Origin: an uncultured Aquimarina sp.
GTDB lineage: Bacteria; Bacteroidota; Bacteroidia; Flavobacteriales; Flavobacteriaceae
NCBI GenBank assembly: GCA_947498785.1
Contig: CANMLS010000001.1
Span: 248,001-312,000, forward strand
Reading direction: 5' to 3'
DNA length: 64,000 bases
Part shown: piece after piece, positions 42,340 through 52,522 of the stretch
How positions within the stretch are numbered: the stretch's first letter is position 1
How the letters are laid out: every line of letters starts with the position of its first letter
The notes under the pieces: model-generated
What the model was told of the DNA's origin: nothing
What the model saw: only the letters and a program-made list of their open reading frames with translations
The model's database searches: none
Translations under genes and position numbers: made by a program

Positions 42340-42719
42340 AATATCAACTATTATGTAAAATAGAATTTTAATGTTAGGCTTGGCCTCATAAAATTTTGGT
42401 TAAAACAATAGGCGAATGTAACGACCATATTTTAGGGGTTTAGTAATACAGTTTCTTAAACATTTCTATTTTAAATAATTTTTCTACATATTCTTAATAG
42501 TTCTGATGTTTCCTAAAATATAGTGGAGCGAGACGTTAATTGTTTCCAAAATTAAATACATCCTTGATTTTTTGTTTCTTTTGCATCAAGGCAAAAGATA
42601 ATGCACAAAAAGATAACTTGAATTAGAGTTCTATATATAGCAAGTGTATAGAAATTTGCTCGCAGAGAAATTTTATACTCTTGTGGCAAGTCTGTGAGAA
42701 TAGCGTAAAATTTTTTGTG

Positions 42720-43090
42720 ACGTATATTTTATCGAATACGCGAATTTTAAAACAAGACGAAAAGCAGAGCTTTTATAATGCGCTGGCAAGCGGCTGGAAA
42801 TTGTGTTTAAAATAAATTGCAAAGCAATTTGATTTTATAAAGCAATCAACGTTGGCAGCGGATATTTTACATAACGACAAATTATAGATACAAATGAATT
42901 AACGCTGCGTAGCAGACCGATTCTTGTTTAATGACCCAAGTTACAATGTTGCAATAGCAACGTGATGTTCCTGGGATATTTTACATAATATCATTATAGC
43001 TATCAAATGGAATACTTATTTACTCTTTGAGCTTAAAGCCATAAATGAATATTTGTACTATAATTTATATTATGTAAAATAGAATAATTA
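42720..43090. repeat. Dispersed repeat, divergent copy 4 with imperfect inverted arms (about 42870-42905 / 43045-43085)
   Basis: ATCGAATACGCGA..CTGGCAAGCG..TGGA.AATTGTGT matches 39455-39540; GATATTTTACATAACGACAAATTATAGATACAAATGA is the imperfect reverse complement of TATTTGTACTATAATTTATATTATGTAAAATAG. Confidence 0.7.
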
Positions 43091-43214
43091 ATGCTACCCG
43101 ATGTCTTACTCAATTAATGTTTGGTTCTATAATTAAATCATTCTATTTTCTTGCTGCTATGTTATTTTTAAATTTTATAACTTTTGTAATAAAATAACAA
43201 GATTCCATATATGT

Positions 43215-43784
43215 TTATTCTCTAGTAACCGTAGCTGTATTTTTCTTGGTCAGTTTGGATATAGTACCTCTGTAGCTAATTGTCGTTCGGTAATTACTAT
43301 TTATAGAAATATCACTCTTCATATTTGCAGATAATCTCAAGATGACTCTATATGATTCTTCGCTACCTTCTACATCAAATTTGATTAGATATCGTTTCTT
43401 TTTTTCATTAAACTCCGACTTATACTTTTTATAAACCCCTTTAAATTTTATACCTGTATCTATACCATACCTTCCTGATAATCTACGCTCTCCAAAATAT
43501 GGTAAATACATATCAATACTATCACCATCTATTCTAAAATGATTACTATTCCCTATTAAACTAATATTGTTTACCGTACTTCCTGGAGGTAACAATCCAC
43601 TATTAGTTAAAGCATTAATACTTGTTGTTGTTAATGGCGAAGCCCAATCAGAAATAATCTCAAACTTTTTTTGAGTAACCAACTCATCTAAAGCTTGAAG
43701 TTGTGCTGTATCTGCCTCAATACTTTGAGAACTTCCACAGCCTACCAATAAACCACCTATAAGTATTAAAAAAAGAGTTTTCAT
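43215..43784 (-). CDS. DUF4251-like lipoprotein
   Basis: MKTLFLILIGGLLVGCGSS lipobox; KKFEIISDWASPLTT...GNSNHFRIDGDSIDMYLPYFGERRL. Confidence 0.75.
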   Translation of the reverse strand: MKTLFLILIGGLLVGCGSSQSIEADTAQLQALDELVTQKKFEIISDWASPLTTTSINALTNSGLLPPGSTVNNISLIGNSNHFRIDGDSIDMYLPYFGERRLSGRYGIDTGIKFKGVYKKYKSEFNEKKKRYLIKFDVEGSEESYRVILRLSANMKSDISINSNYRTTISYRGTISKLTKKNTATVTRE

Positions 43785-44002
43785 AACATCTGGATTTGTA
43801 TAACTACATCTATCAATTTTTATACCAAATATACGATTTTTACGCGTCATGTATAATTCTAAAGCACACTGAATCAAGGACTAAATCTTAATTAAAACTT
43901 AAATTTTTCCCTTTACCTATTACCAAAAGCATAATGTTCTTTACAAATCATAAATAACAATCCTTTATGATATTATAATAGTAAAACAGTTACTTTTGCG
44001 GG

Positions 44003-45205
44003 ATGTTAAAAAATAAATTGGCTCAATTTGAATTTGTTGCCCTTATGGCATCTCTTATGTCTATTGTTGCTTTGGCCATAGATGCTCTTCTACCAGCATT
44101 AGATATAATCGGAGCTACCATTGGTGTCAAAGAAATTGCAGATAATCAATTATTGATTACTATGATTTTTTTGGGATTGGGTATTGGTCCATTGTTTTTT
44201 GGCCCTATATCAGATAGTTTTGGTAGAAAACCTGTAGTCTATATGGGGTTTTTACTCTTTATCATTGCCAGTTTTATATGCATCTTTGCAACTAGTATAG
44301 AAATGATGGTAATCGGTAGAATTTTACAAGGAATCGGACTTTCTGCACCAAGAACTATTGCTATAGCTATGGTAAGAGATATGTATAGTGGAGATTATAT
44401 GGCTCGCATCATGTCATTTGTTACTGTAGTATTTCTTCTCGTGCCTATTATTGCTCCTGCTTTGGGCAAATTCATATTGGATCATTACAATTGGCAAGCA
44501 ATTTTCTATGTACAACTTGTTTTTGGTCTTTTGGTTTCACTATGGTTTTGGAAACGACAAGCAGAAACACTAGAGGTTTCAAAACGTATACAATTTACTT
44601 CTAATATACTTGTTGATGGTACAAAAGAACTACTAAAACATAAAACAACTATAGGATATACACTCATTTCTGGTTTTATTGCAGGTTCTTTTATGGTGTA
44701 TTTAAGTACTTCTCAACAAATTTTTGAGCAACAATATGACTTAAAAGAAGAATTCCCTTATATATTTGGTCTTCTGGCAATATCTATTGGCTTCGCTATT
44801 TTTCTTAATGGAACTCTAGTATTAAAATATGGAATGGAAAGACTGGTTACCACTTCCCTATTCCTTTTTTTTGTTGTTTCTCTTCTTTATATAATTTTGT
44901 TTTATAATTCACCTAATCCAAATGTTGTTATCTTATTGATTTTCTTCGGAATACAATTTTTTGCTATTGGATTTTTATTCGGAAACTTAAGAGCCCTTGC
45001 TATGGAACCTATTGGTCATATTGCAGGAATAGGTGCTGCTATAACAGGTTTTTTATCTACGATAATGGCCGTTCCCATTAGTACATATATCGGAAAGTTT
45101 GTAATCAACTCTGCCCTACCTCTATTTATAGGGTTTTTGGTGTGTTCGATAGTATCTATTGCAATTCTTCTTATATATATAAAGGTACCTGTAAAAAGAA
45201 CATAA
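44003..45205 (+). CDS. Bcr/CflA-type MFS drug transporter
   Basis: LGLGIGPLFFGPISDSFGRKPVVYMG, 12 TM. Confidence 0.92.
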   Translation: MLKNKLAQFEFVALMASLMSIVALAIDALLPALDIIGATIGVKEIADNQLLITMIFLGLGIGPLFFGPISDSFGRKPVVYMGFLLFIIASFICIFATSIEMMVIGRILQGIGLSAPRTIAIAMVRDMYSGDYMARIMSFVTVVFLLVPIIAPALGKFILDHYNWQAIFYVQLVFGLLVSLWFWKRQAETLEVSKRIQFTSNILVDGTKELLKHKTTIGYTLISGFIAGSFMVYLSTSQQIFEQQYDLKEEFPYIFGLLAISIGFAIFLNGTLVLKYGMERLVTTSLFLFFVVSLLYIILFYNSPNPNVVILLIFFGIQFFAIGFLFGNLRALAMEPIGHIAGIGAAITGFLSTIMAVPISTYIGKFVINSALPLFIGFLVCSIVSIAILLIYIKVPVKRT

Positions 45206-45231
45206 AATGTATATGTATAGTTCATTTACTT

Positions 45232-45263
45232 TTTTACATTTTATATCTAGATATAAAATGTAA
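45232..45263. terminator. Perfect 32-nt palindrome downstream of the MFS gene
   Basis: TTTACATTTTATATCTAGATATAAAATGTAAA is identical to its reverse complement. Terminator role is only a suggestion. Confidence 0.45.
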
Positions 45264-45494
45264 AGCTGTCAAAAAAGTACATTTTGTTGCAGTATTAAGC
45301 TCTGAAATACAAAAAAAAACAAAACATTTTGACAAATGTGTTTTAATAAGATTCAATTTGATAATACAGAAGTTTTATACTTTCAAGACAGCTTCCTAAT
45401 TAATTTAGTATTTTTTATAACAATAAGATTCTATCACAGTATAATTGCAATAAACATCCTCGAGACATTCAAAGGAAAATAGTTTTTTAGAATT

Positions 45495-45662
45495 TTAAGA
45501 CTTATAATTTTTATCTTTTTCATCTTCTGATACAAATAACTCGCCATTTCCTGCAATAGCAAACTGATCTCTCTTTGATCCATATCCAAAATTTGAAGAC
45601 CTACGATATTTTGTCTGAAAATTTGCAAAACGTCTTTTTTTTACAGATTTTTCTTTACTCAT
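45495..45662 (-). CDS. Small basic protein (55 aa), unknown function
   Basis: MSKEKSVKKRRFANFQTKYRRSSNFGYGSKRDQFAIAGNGELFVSEDEKDKNYKS*; below the ORF-track length cut-off. Confidence 0.55.
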   Translation of the reverse strand: MSKEKSVKKRRFANFQTKYRRSSNFGYGSKRDQFAIAGNGELFVSEDEKDKNYKS

Positions 45663-45902
45663 AATTCAACTTTTTAGGTTTATGAATTGACTAACAATCA
45701 ATGGTCTTTCTAATTTATCACTTTTTTACTTTTAATCCATTCATTTTTATTAATTTATGTTTATTTTAAGAGCTCTTGTAATTCAAAATCCTACAAATAG
45801 CATATATTTCTATGGTTTACTTGTAGGATGATAGATGTAATCTGATATATCTTGGAATGATTCTCGATTCTTGCTATATTTAAAAATTATTATGATACTC
45901 CC

Positions 45903-46487
45903 ATGAAAATTTTAATAAGTATTTTACTCGCTGTTTTTATTTCACAAGGGTTTGCTCAAACCAATTTCCCGAATGAAATTAATGCTTCTAATATTGCAAG
46001 CGAATATGCTTTGATTAATGACTATCAAAAATTGATTGTTGATAAAGAAAAATCAAAAATCTCTTTTGATTTTATTTCAGAGGAAACATCAGGAACAATT
46101 TCTGGATTAGATTTTAAAATAGATTTTAATCCTACAGATCCAGAAAATGCTTCTTTCGGTGGTACTGCCCTTATTAAAACGTTGGATACTGATAATTTTT
46201 TGCGTGACGGGCATCTTATGTGGGAAAAATTCTTTTACAAGAAAAAATATCCAAAAATCAAATTTGAAAGCAAACAAGTCGTTTCTTTTGGTACAAATAC
46301 CTATAAAGTAATCGGTATGCTTACCATCAAAGAAACAAAAAAGGAGGTGATTATTACCTTTTCTCTTGATGATAAAAAGTTATTAGGTAAAACCACAATT
46401 TACACTAGCGATTTTGGCGTTAACATACATGATGAGCGAGAAAAGAATAAGCTCGATATTCGTTTTTACTTTCCGATTATTCAATAA
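45903..46487 (+). CDS. YceI family protein
   Basis: Signal peptide; KYPKIKFESKQVVSFG...GMLTIKETKKEVIITF. Confidence 0.88.
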   Translation: MKILISILLAVFISQGFAQTNFPNEINASNIASEYALINDYQKLIVDKEKSKISFDFISEETSGTISGLDFKIDFNPTDPENASFGGTALIKTLDTDNFLRDGHLMWEKFFYKKKYPKIKFESKQVVSFGTNTYKVIGMLTIKETKKEVIITFSLDDKKLLGKTTIYTSDFGVNIHDEREKNKLDIRFYFPIIQ

Positions 46488-46534
46488 ATATTTAGGTTGT
46501 TGTTTTCAAAATCCATCCGACGCACGACAAATTG

Positions 46535-47077
46535 TTAATTAGAAACGACAAATGCTGAATATTGACCATGATGGGTAATGGATAAAAGAATATTACTTGG
46601 TCTTTGATTTATGTAAACAATAGGTATTTGGTTATCATTTTTTTTAATAGTAAGCACCGAAGAATCTATATCATACTTTTCTGCAATTTTTTGTAATAAG
46701 AAAGGTTGTATTTTAGGTATGTCGTTAAATATCTGAGAAGTATAGTTTGTAGTAGATTCTTTTGCAATACTATAAATATAATTATCTGCTATTTTGGTAA
46801 AAACCTTATAGATATATTGATCAATGGCTACCTTTCCTCCTAAAATGCAATTAAAATCTATTGGATTATACTTTGGTGGATGTTCAAATCGTCTCTGATG
46901 GGCCTTATAAGCAGCTTCTTTCATACTCCAAAATTTCCAAATCTGTATTTCAGGACGATCTGCTTCAAAAATATAGTGCTGCTCGATCGTAGTAAAAATC
47001 TTTTCTATCCACCCCTTTCTTTTCCAATTGCTTTCTTTTCTGGAAAGCCTAAGATCTACGATATCATTACCAATCAC
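46535..47077 (-). CDS. 4'-phosphopantetheinyl transferase superfamily protein
   Basis: IGNDIVDLRL, WSMKEAAYKAHQ, SITHHGQYSAFVVS. Confidence 0.9.
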   Translation of the reverse strand: MIGNDIVDLRLSRKESNWKRKGWIEKIFTTIEQHYIFEADRPEIQIWKFWSMKEAAYKAHQRRFEHPPKYNPIDFNCILGGKVAIDQYIYKVFTKIADNYIYSIAKESTTNYTSQIFNDIPKIQPFLLQKIAEKYDIDSSVLTIKKNDNQIPIVYINQRPSNILLSITHHGQYSAFVVSN

Positions 47078-47328
47078 TTTATTGCCAGTTTATTTTCTAT
47101 TACTTCTATTGAAGCTTTAACTGTTAGCATTTTTTCCATTGCTTCATTATCAATTTCAATATCAAATTCGTCTTCTACATCTAATATTACATCTACCAGA
47201 TTTGCAGAATTAATCTCCAGATCTTTTATAAAATCAGTATTTTCTGTAAGATTTTTAAGTGCTTCCTGATTTTGAACATATGGTGCTATAATAGTTTTCA
47301 ATTTGGATAACAATTCTTCTTTATTCAT
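47074..47328 (-). CDS. Acyl carrier protein
   Basis: TDFIKDLEINSANLVDVILDVEDEFDIEIDNEAMEKMLTV (serine of the ACP helix II context). Confidence 0.92.
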   Translation of the reverse strand: MNKEELLSKLKTIIAPYVQNQEALKNLTENTDFIKDLEINSANLVDVILDVEDEFDIEIDNEAMEKMLTVKASIEVIENKLAIK

Positions 47329-47366
47329 AAATTATTTTAGGTATTAGTCAATATCCCTTTTATTAT

Positions 47367-47386
47367 TGAAGTGTTTTTACACTTCA
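47367..47386 (-). terminator. Hairpin between the KS and ACP genes
   Basis: TGAAGTGT-TTTT-ACACTTCA perfect 8-bp stem. Confidence 0.3.
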
Positions 47387-47428
47387 GCGTTTACAATGTA
47401 AGAAAAAGACAAAACTCAACATTCTTTT

Positions 47429-48712
47429 TTAATATTTTTTAAAAATAACGCAAGCATTTACATCTCCAAATCCAAAGCTTGCTTTTGCTATTATATTTGC
47501 AGAAAAATCAAGTGTTTTGGTAGGTATTTTATCACGATCAACCAAAGATTGGATTTCTGGGTGTAAATCTTCACAATTAATATTTCCGAAAATAAAGTTT
47601 TCCTTTAATTGTAATATAGTAGCTACACTTTCGATACTTCCAGATGCCGCAAGACAATGTCCAACAAGGCTTTTTAGTGAATTAATATAAGGAAAATCTG
47701 TTCCTTGTCTACCTAACGCTTTACACCAATTCTGTATTTCTGCACTATCCTTTATCGTTGCAGTAAGATGTCCATTAATGGCGTCTATATCATTTGACTG
47801 TATCCCAGAATTTTCTATAGCTCTTATTATACATTGCTGTACTGCTTCGTTATTGGGGGCAGTCATACTTCCTCCATTACGTTGACCACCACTATTTACA
47901 TGTCCGCCTAATATTTCGGCATAAATAGTAGTTCCTCTCTTTTGAGCATTTTCCAAACTTTCAATAACAAGAGCTCCTGCTCCACTGCCAGGAACAAATC
48001 CACTAGCACTTGCACTCATTGGTCGAGAAGCCTTTGTAGGGCAATCATTATATTTATAGGGAAGAATACGCATAGCATCAAATCCTCCCCAAACATATGG
48101 TCCGCTATCACTAGTACTGCCTGCAAGTATAATTTCTGCAGAACCACTTGCTATACGATCATATGCCATCAAAATAGCTTCTGTACCTGTACTACAGGCA
48201 GAGGAATTTGTCGTTACCACATTACCACATCCTAACATACCTCCCAAAAAAGCACTTATGCCACTAGCCATAGTTTGAGTAACTGTCGTACTACCAAGTC
48301 GCCGTACATTTCCTTCATCAACTTTATAAATAGCTTCTCTAAATTTATCAACACCCAATATTCCTGTTCCAAAAATAACACCTGCATCCCATAATGGAGT
48401 ATCAGAATCACTAATCGATAACCCTGCATCTTTCCATGCATCGATACCTGCAATGACACCATATTCCATCCCAGATGCTTGTAATCCTCTTAATTGAATT
48501 GAATTAAAGTAATTGTTTAAATGGTCCAATTTATATATAGGTAAACCAGCTATTTGACATGAAAATTTTAATTGTTTTAATTTTTCAATTGATCGTATGC
48601 CGCTAGTCCCGTCTTGTATAGCTTTATTAAAATCTGAAACGTTCGTTCCGTTAGGAGATACTACACCTAATCCAGTAATAACAACCCTTCGCTTACTCAT
48701 TTTTATTGCCAA
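47429..48712 (-). CDS. Beta-ketoacyl-ACP synthase (FabF-like)
   Basis: VVTTNSSACSTGTEAI active-site Cys, SLKSLVGHCLAASGSIE, ASFGFGDVNAC. Confidence 0.93.
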   Translation of the reverse strand: MAIKMSKRRVVITGLGVVSPNGTNVSDFNKAIQDGTSGIRSIEKLKQLKFSCQIAGLPIYKLDHLNNYFNSIQLRGLQASGMEYGVIAGIDAWKDAGLSISDSDTPLWDAGVIFGTGILGVDKFREAIYKVDEGNVRRLGSTTVTQTMASGISAFLGGMLGCGNVVTTNSSACSTGTEAILMAYDRIASGSAEIILAGSTSDSGPYVWGGFDAMRILPYKYNDCPTKASRPMSASASGFVPGSGAGALVIESLENAQKRGTTIYAEILGGHVNSGGQRNGGSMTAPNNEAVQQCIIRAIENSGIQSNDIDAINGHLTATIKDSAEIQNWCKALGRQGTDFPYINSLKSLVGHCLAASGSIESVATILQLKENFIFGNINCEDLHPEIQSLVDRDKIPTKTLDFSANIIAKASFGFGDVNACVIFKKY

Positions 48713-48828
48713 ATTAACAATAGTTATAATTCATTAATCTAGTTAATTGAATCCTAAAGCTCAATTTTTACTCCTTTTAAATTCAAATTCCAAACTTTAT
48801 TGAAATACCTTAAATTTATCTCGTTATT

Positions 48829-49293
48829 TTACTTTTGAAATGCTATACCAGCCACAATTCCTTTTGCTACCAAAATATGATCTGTATTATACATGGATAC
48901 ATTACATTTTAGTTTATTAAATCTAAAATATACCTTATCTGCGACCACCATTACTTTTTCTTCTGGAAAAACAGGTTTATTAAAATTCATCTCATTACTG
49001 GTCATTGCGACACTCCATTCTCCTTGATCCCATTTACCTTTTAAAAGGTAGATACCAAAACAAGCCAATCCTATTTGAGCCATGCATTCTGTAAGAATAA
49101 CTCCAGGAGTAATAGGATTATCTTTAAAATGACCATTATAAAAATATTCATCACTCAAAAAAGTATAACTTCCTTTGATATGGTCTTCATCAATTTCTAT
49201 AATCTCATCAACAAACAAAAAAGGTTTGCTATATGGTAATTTTTGTATAATATCCTCTTTTTTCAACACCCTACTTTTAAAATGCACAACCAT
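48829..49293 (-). CDS. FabZ/FabA-like 3-hydroxyacyl-ACP dehydratase
   Basis: PYSKPFLFVDEIIEID, FYNGHFKDNPITPGVILTECMAQ hotdog-fold pattern. Confidence 0.9.
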   Translation of the reverse strand: MVVHFKSRVLKKEDIIQKLPYSKPFLFVDEIIEIDEDHIKGSYTFLSDEYFYNGHFKDNPITPGVILTECMAQIGLACFGIYLLKGKWDQGEWSVAMTSNEMNFNKPVFPEEKVMVVADKVYFRFNKLKCNVSMYNTDHILVAKGIVAGIAFQK

Positions 49294-49400
49294 CAGGAAG
49301 TGGTTGCACTGTTTCTAATTCTATTGCAAAAGCCTTATCTAAAGTATTTTCTTCAAATCCTTGATTCACATTTCCTTTAAACACTTTAACTCCATATCCA

Positions 49401-49787
49401 TTAGTATTCTGCCCGAATATAAACAGTTTGTTCTTTGGTAACAGCGACAGGTCCTCCAGACCTTACAAAAGGTTGCTCATCAACATGACTATGCGCTAAA
49501 ACTCTACGGTATACCAAGTTACCATCTTCTGAAATGATTTCCCACCAATCTGCATACTGATCACATCCTGTATCGGGGCTTTTTATTCCCACACTAAAAG
49601 AATAACCGTTTTCGTTTCCAGAAACGACAACACTTACAATTTCTGCTTTAGCATTTACATTAATATCTGGTGTGGTTATATCTTGCATTGTATCTGAAGT
49701 TCTATCATCATTTTTACAAGACATCGTATTTGCAACCAACGGCAAACATAATAGAATAAGTACGTATCTGATTGTTTCTTTAATCAT
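49401..49787 (-). CDS. Secreted protein of unknown function, probable C-terminal frameshift
   Basis: Signal peptide; shifted-frame continuation to about 49267 reads NTNGYGVKVFKGNVNQGFEENTLDKAFAIELETVQPLPDGCAF*. Confidence 0.6.
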   Translation of the reverse strand: MIKETIRYVLILLCLPLVANTMSCKNDDRTSDTMQDITTPDINVNAKAEIVSVVVSGNENGYSFSVGIKSPDTGCDQYADWWEIISEDGNLVYRRVLAHSHVDEQPFVRSGGPVAVTKEQTVYIRAEY

Positions 49788-49896
49788 AATTCATTAATAT
49801 TAATTTTCAATGTATGTTATAACTCTCTTTTTTACTCCTTGTTAAAAACTCAGAAAAACAAAAACTCATATAGTAGATTTCATATACATCATATCT

Positions 49897-50688
49897 TTAC
49901 AAAAGATGTTCCCCTCCATTTACAGGAATAACACATCCATTAATCCAAAAAGCTTCATCCTTACATAACAAATATACAGCATTAGCTACATCATTTGGTT
50001 CTGTAAGTCTGTTATGCGGGTTTCTCAACACGCTGTTCTCGACAATTTTTTCATGCCCTGGTATCATCCTCAAGGATTGTGTATCTACCGCACCTGGTTG
50101 TAAACAATTAGCTTTAATACCATAAGGAGCAAACTCCAAAGCAATACTTCTAGTAATTGCTTCTAGAGCCACCTTAGCCGCAGAAACTGCAGCATAATTT
50201 TTCCATGCTTTTGTGTTTCCTTCACTAGTAAAAGAAATCACCCTTGTATCTTTTCCAAATAATTGTACATTAAAAATAGCAGTTACCCAATCATAAAGGC
50301 TAATAGCCATTGCTTCTATAGTAAGATGAAAATCATCATTTTTCAATATTTGATCTGCATTAACCATGGGTTTCAAATTTCCTTTGGCGACACTATGAAT
50401 TAACGCTTTTATACTACCCTGACCTATATGATTTTTAATCTCTATTACTGTCGTATCTCGTTTTTTAGTATTTAACAAATCGATATTAAAAGAGATCAAA
50501 TCCACTCCTAAATTTCTTATATTATTGAAATTTTCCTCAATCTGACCAATTTCACTCTTACGATTGCGATGAACTATGATAACATTCATACCATGTAGCG
50601 CAAGCTTTTGAGCAGATGCAAGACCAAGACCAGTACTTCCTCCCAATACGAGTACCCATTCATTTTTATTTATAAATTCTTTATTCAT
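49897..50688 (-). CDS. SDR-family oxidoreductase (FabG/FabI-like)
   Basis: VLVLGGSTGLGLASAQKLA, YAAVSAAKVALEAITRSIALEFAPYGIKANCLQPGAVDT. Confidence 0.88.
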   Translation of the reverse strand: MNKEFINKNEWVLVLGGSTGLGLASAQKLALHGMNVIIVHRNRKSEIGQIEENFNNIRNLGVDLISFNIDLLNTKKRDTTVIEIKNHIGQGSIKALIHSVAKGNLKPMVNADQILKNDDFHLTIEAMAISLYDWVTAIFNVQLFGKDTRVISFTSEGNTKAWKNYAAVSAAKVALEAITRSIALEFAPYGIKANCLQPGAVDTQSLRMIPGHEKIVENSVLRNPHNRLTEPNDVANAVYLLCKDEAFWINGCVIPVNGGEHLL

Positions 50689-50730
50689 AGTAAAGATTTC
50701 AGCATAGACTGAAATAAAAATAATGTATTA

Positions 50731-51783
50731 TTACCATTCTAATAGTATTCTTTGTGCTGAAAATCCCGGACCGAAACTCAACATAAGCCCTGTTTCTCCT
50801 GGTGATGGTTTTTTTTCTAGAAACCGTTCTAAAACATATAAAACAGTAGCACTACTCATATTACCATATTCTAGCAGCACCGCTTTTGTATCATCTATGT
50901 TTTTACCCAGATGTTCAAAAAGTTCTTCTACGGTTTGCACTATTTTTTTACCTCCAGGGTGAAAAACAAGATGATCAACATCTTCAATGGTTTTATTATA
51001 TTTTTTTAAAAAAGGATGAATCACATTCGGAAAGTGCTTTGCGATGGTTTCAGGAACTTTTGGATCCAATATCATTTGCAACCCTCCATTAGTTAATTTA
51101 AAGCCCATCATGGTCGTTGCATCATAAAAATGGTACATTTCATCTCCCAGGATTTTTGGCCCTACTGCGTCCTCTTCTGAGGATAATAAGGTACATGCTG
51201 CTCCGTCACCAAAAATAGCAGCACTTACCATATTCGTCATACTATAATCATCTAACTGAAATGTTGCTGTTGGTGATTCTATAGCAATTACCGCCGCACG
51301 CTTACCGGGATTTGCCTGAAGAAAATTTCTGGCATAAATAATTCCTGAAACTCCAGCTGCGCATCCCATTTCAGTAACAGGTAATCGCACAATATCTTGT
51401 TTGAGATTAAGATCATTAATAATATATGCATCTATCGACGGAATCATAATACCAGTACAACTTACCGTAATAATATAATCCAAAGATTTAGGATCCCAAT
51501 CTACTTTATCTAATGCTTTCTTTAATACGGATACCCCAAGTCTCTTGACTTCTCTAATATAAATATCATTTTTATCTTCAAAAGTGGTAGCATTAAAAAC
51601 TTCCTCAATACTCATAATACCATAGCGTCGATCTACCGCAGAATTCTCAAAGATTTTGATTGCTTTTCTTCTGAAACGATCATTCTGACCAGACAACCAT
51701 TCTGAAACAAAAGGTAAAATTTCTTTGGTTTCACGCATATATGCTGGTAATTGTTTTGCAACAGTAGTAATTCTTACATCCAA
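50731..51783 (-). CDS. Type III polyketide synthase (chalcone/stilbene synthase family)
   Basis: VTEMGCAAGVSGIIYARNFL active-site Cys, VFHPGGKKIVQTVEE His, GNMSSATVLYVLERF Asn region. Confidence 0.95.
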   Translation of the reverse strand: MDVRITTVAKQLPAYMRETKEILPFVSEWLSGQNDRFRRKAIKIFENSAVDRRYGIMSIEEVFNATTFEDKNDIYIREVKRLGVSVLKKALDKVDWDPKSLDYIITVSCTGIMIPSIDAYIINDLNLKQDIVRLPVTEMGCAAGVSGIIYARNFLQANPGKRAAVIAIESPTATFQLDDYSMTNMVSAAIFGDGAACTLLSSEEDAVGPKILGDEMYHFYDATTMMGFKLTNGGLQMILDPKVPETIAKHFPNVIHPFLKKYNKTIEDVDHLVFHPGGKKIVQTVEELFEHLGKNIDDTKAVLLEYGNMSSATVLYVLERFLEKKPSPGETGLMLSFGPGFSAQRILLEW

Positions 51784-51802
51784 TTTTTCTTACTTTTTAA
51801 TG

Positions 51803-52522
51803 TTAACTTATCTTTTTCATGACAACCCATCGAAACCTGAAAGCCCATTTCCATTGTATTTTAGAGTTTTGTATACCTAGTGATTTTGCATACTGTACTA
51901 ATTCTTTCTTTTTAAAACCTCTTTTTATTGACACCAGCCCATCATTTTTTGCGACATGTCCTTTAATAAAAAAGAAACTGAATATCTTAAACAAATAATA
52001 TGCAATACCACTACGATGAAGATCATTTACCACCACACCTATTGTGGCTAATTCGATCATTTTTTTCATTACAAGTCTTATTTCATTGCTTTTTAAATGA
52101 TGTAATGTTAATGTACATATAACAATGTCATAAGAAAAATTTGAAGCTTGGAGATCTAGTATGTTTTGTTTTTGATATGATATTTCTGGATAAGATGCAC
52201 TAAGTTTTTTAGCATAAGTCAAACATTTTTCACTTACATCTATTCCAAATAATTTTATATCTCTCTCTTTTTTTCTAAATGACTTTGCAATAGATCGTAA
52301 CATTTCGCCATCGCCGCATCCTATATCAAGAATGGTTAGCTGTTGTGAACATTCTGCGTCTTCAATCAATTTATGAATTGCCTGAATTGTAATACTATTA
52401 CCTCCTAATAACCTATTCACTCTCGAAATATCAGATAAAGCTACCTCTAGGGCTTCCCCTTCGACTTTTGGGTCATCCATGAGTTCTAACTCATCACTTC
52501 GATGTTTTAAGTTGATTAGCAT
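51803..52522 (-). CDS. Class I SAM-dependent methyltransferase
   Basis: LTILDIGCGDGEMLRSIA; VICTLTLHHL. Confidence 0.92.
   Translation of the reverse strand: MLINLKHRSDELELMDDPKVEGEALEVALSDISRVNRLLGGNSITIQAIHKLIEDAECSQQLTILDIGCGDGEMLRSIAKSFRKKERDIKLFGIDVSEKCLTYAKKLSASYPEISYQKQNILDLQASNFSYDIVICTLTLHHLKSNEIRLVMKKMIELATIGVVVNDLHRSGIAYYLFKIFSFFFIKGHVAKNDGLVSIKRGFKKKELVQYAKSLGIQNSKIQWKWAFRFRWVVMKKIS

Noticed and set aside
42540-42720. Possible coding relic between the HNH gene and repeat copy 4
   Set aside because: Frames are full of stops and no family motif was recognisable.
24397-43087. Repeat arms (CGTTATGTAAC / TTACATAACG) as integron attC sites
   Set aside because: The core does not fit the RYYYAAC/GTTRRRY consensus and no integrase is in the window, so only a generic repeat family is claimed.
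47942-48462. ORFs within the KS gene (47942-48235 plus, 48256-48462 minus)
   Set aside because: Alternative frames of a clear FabF-like gene.
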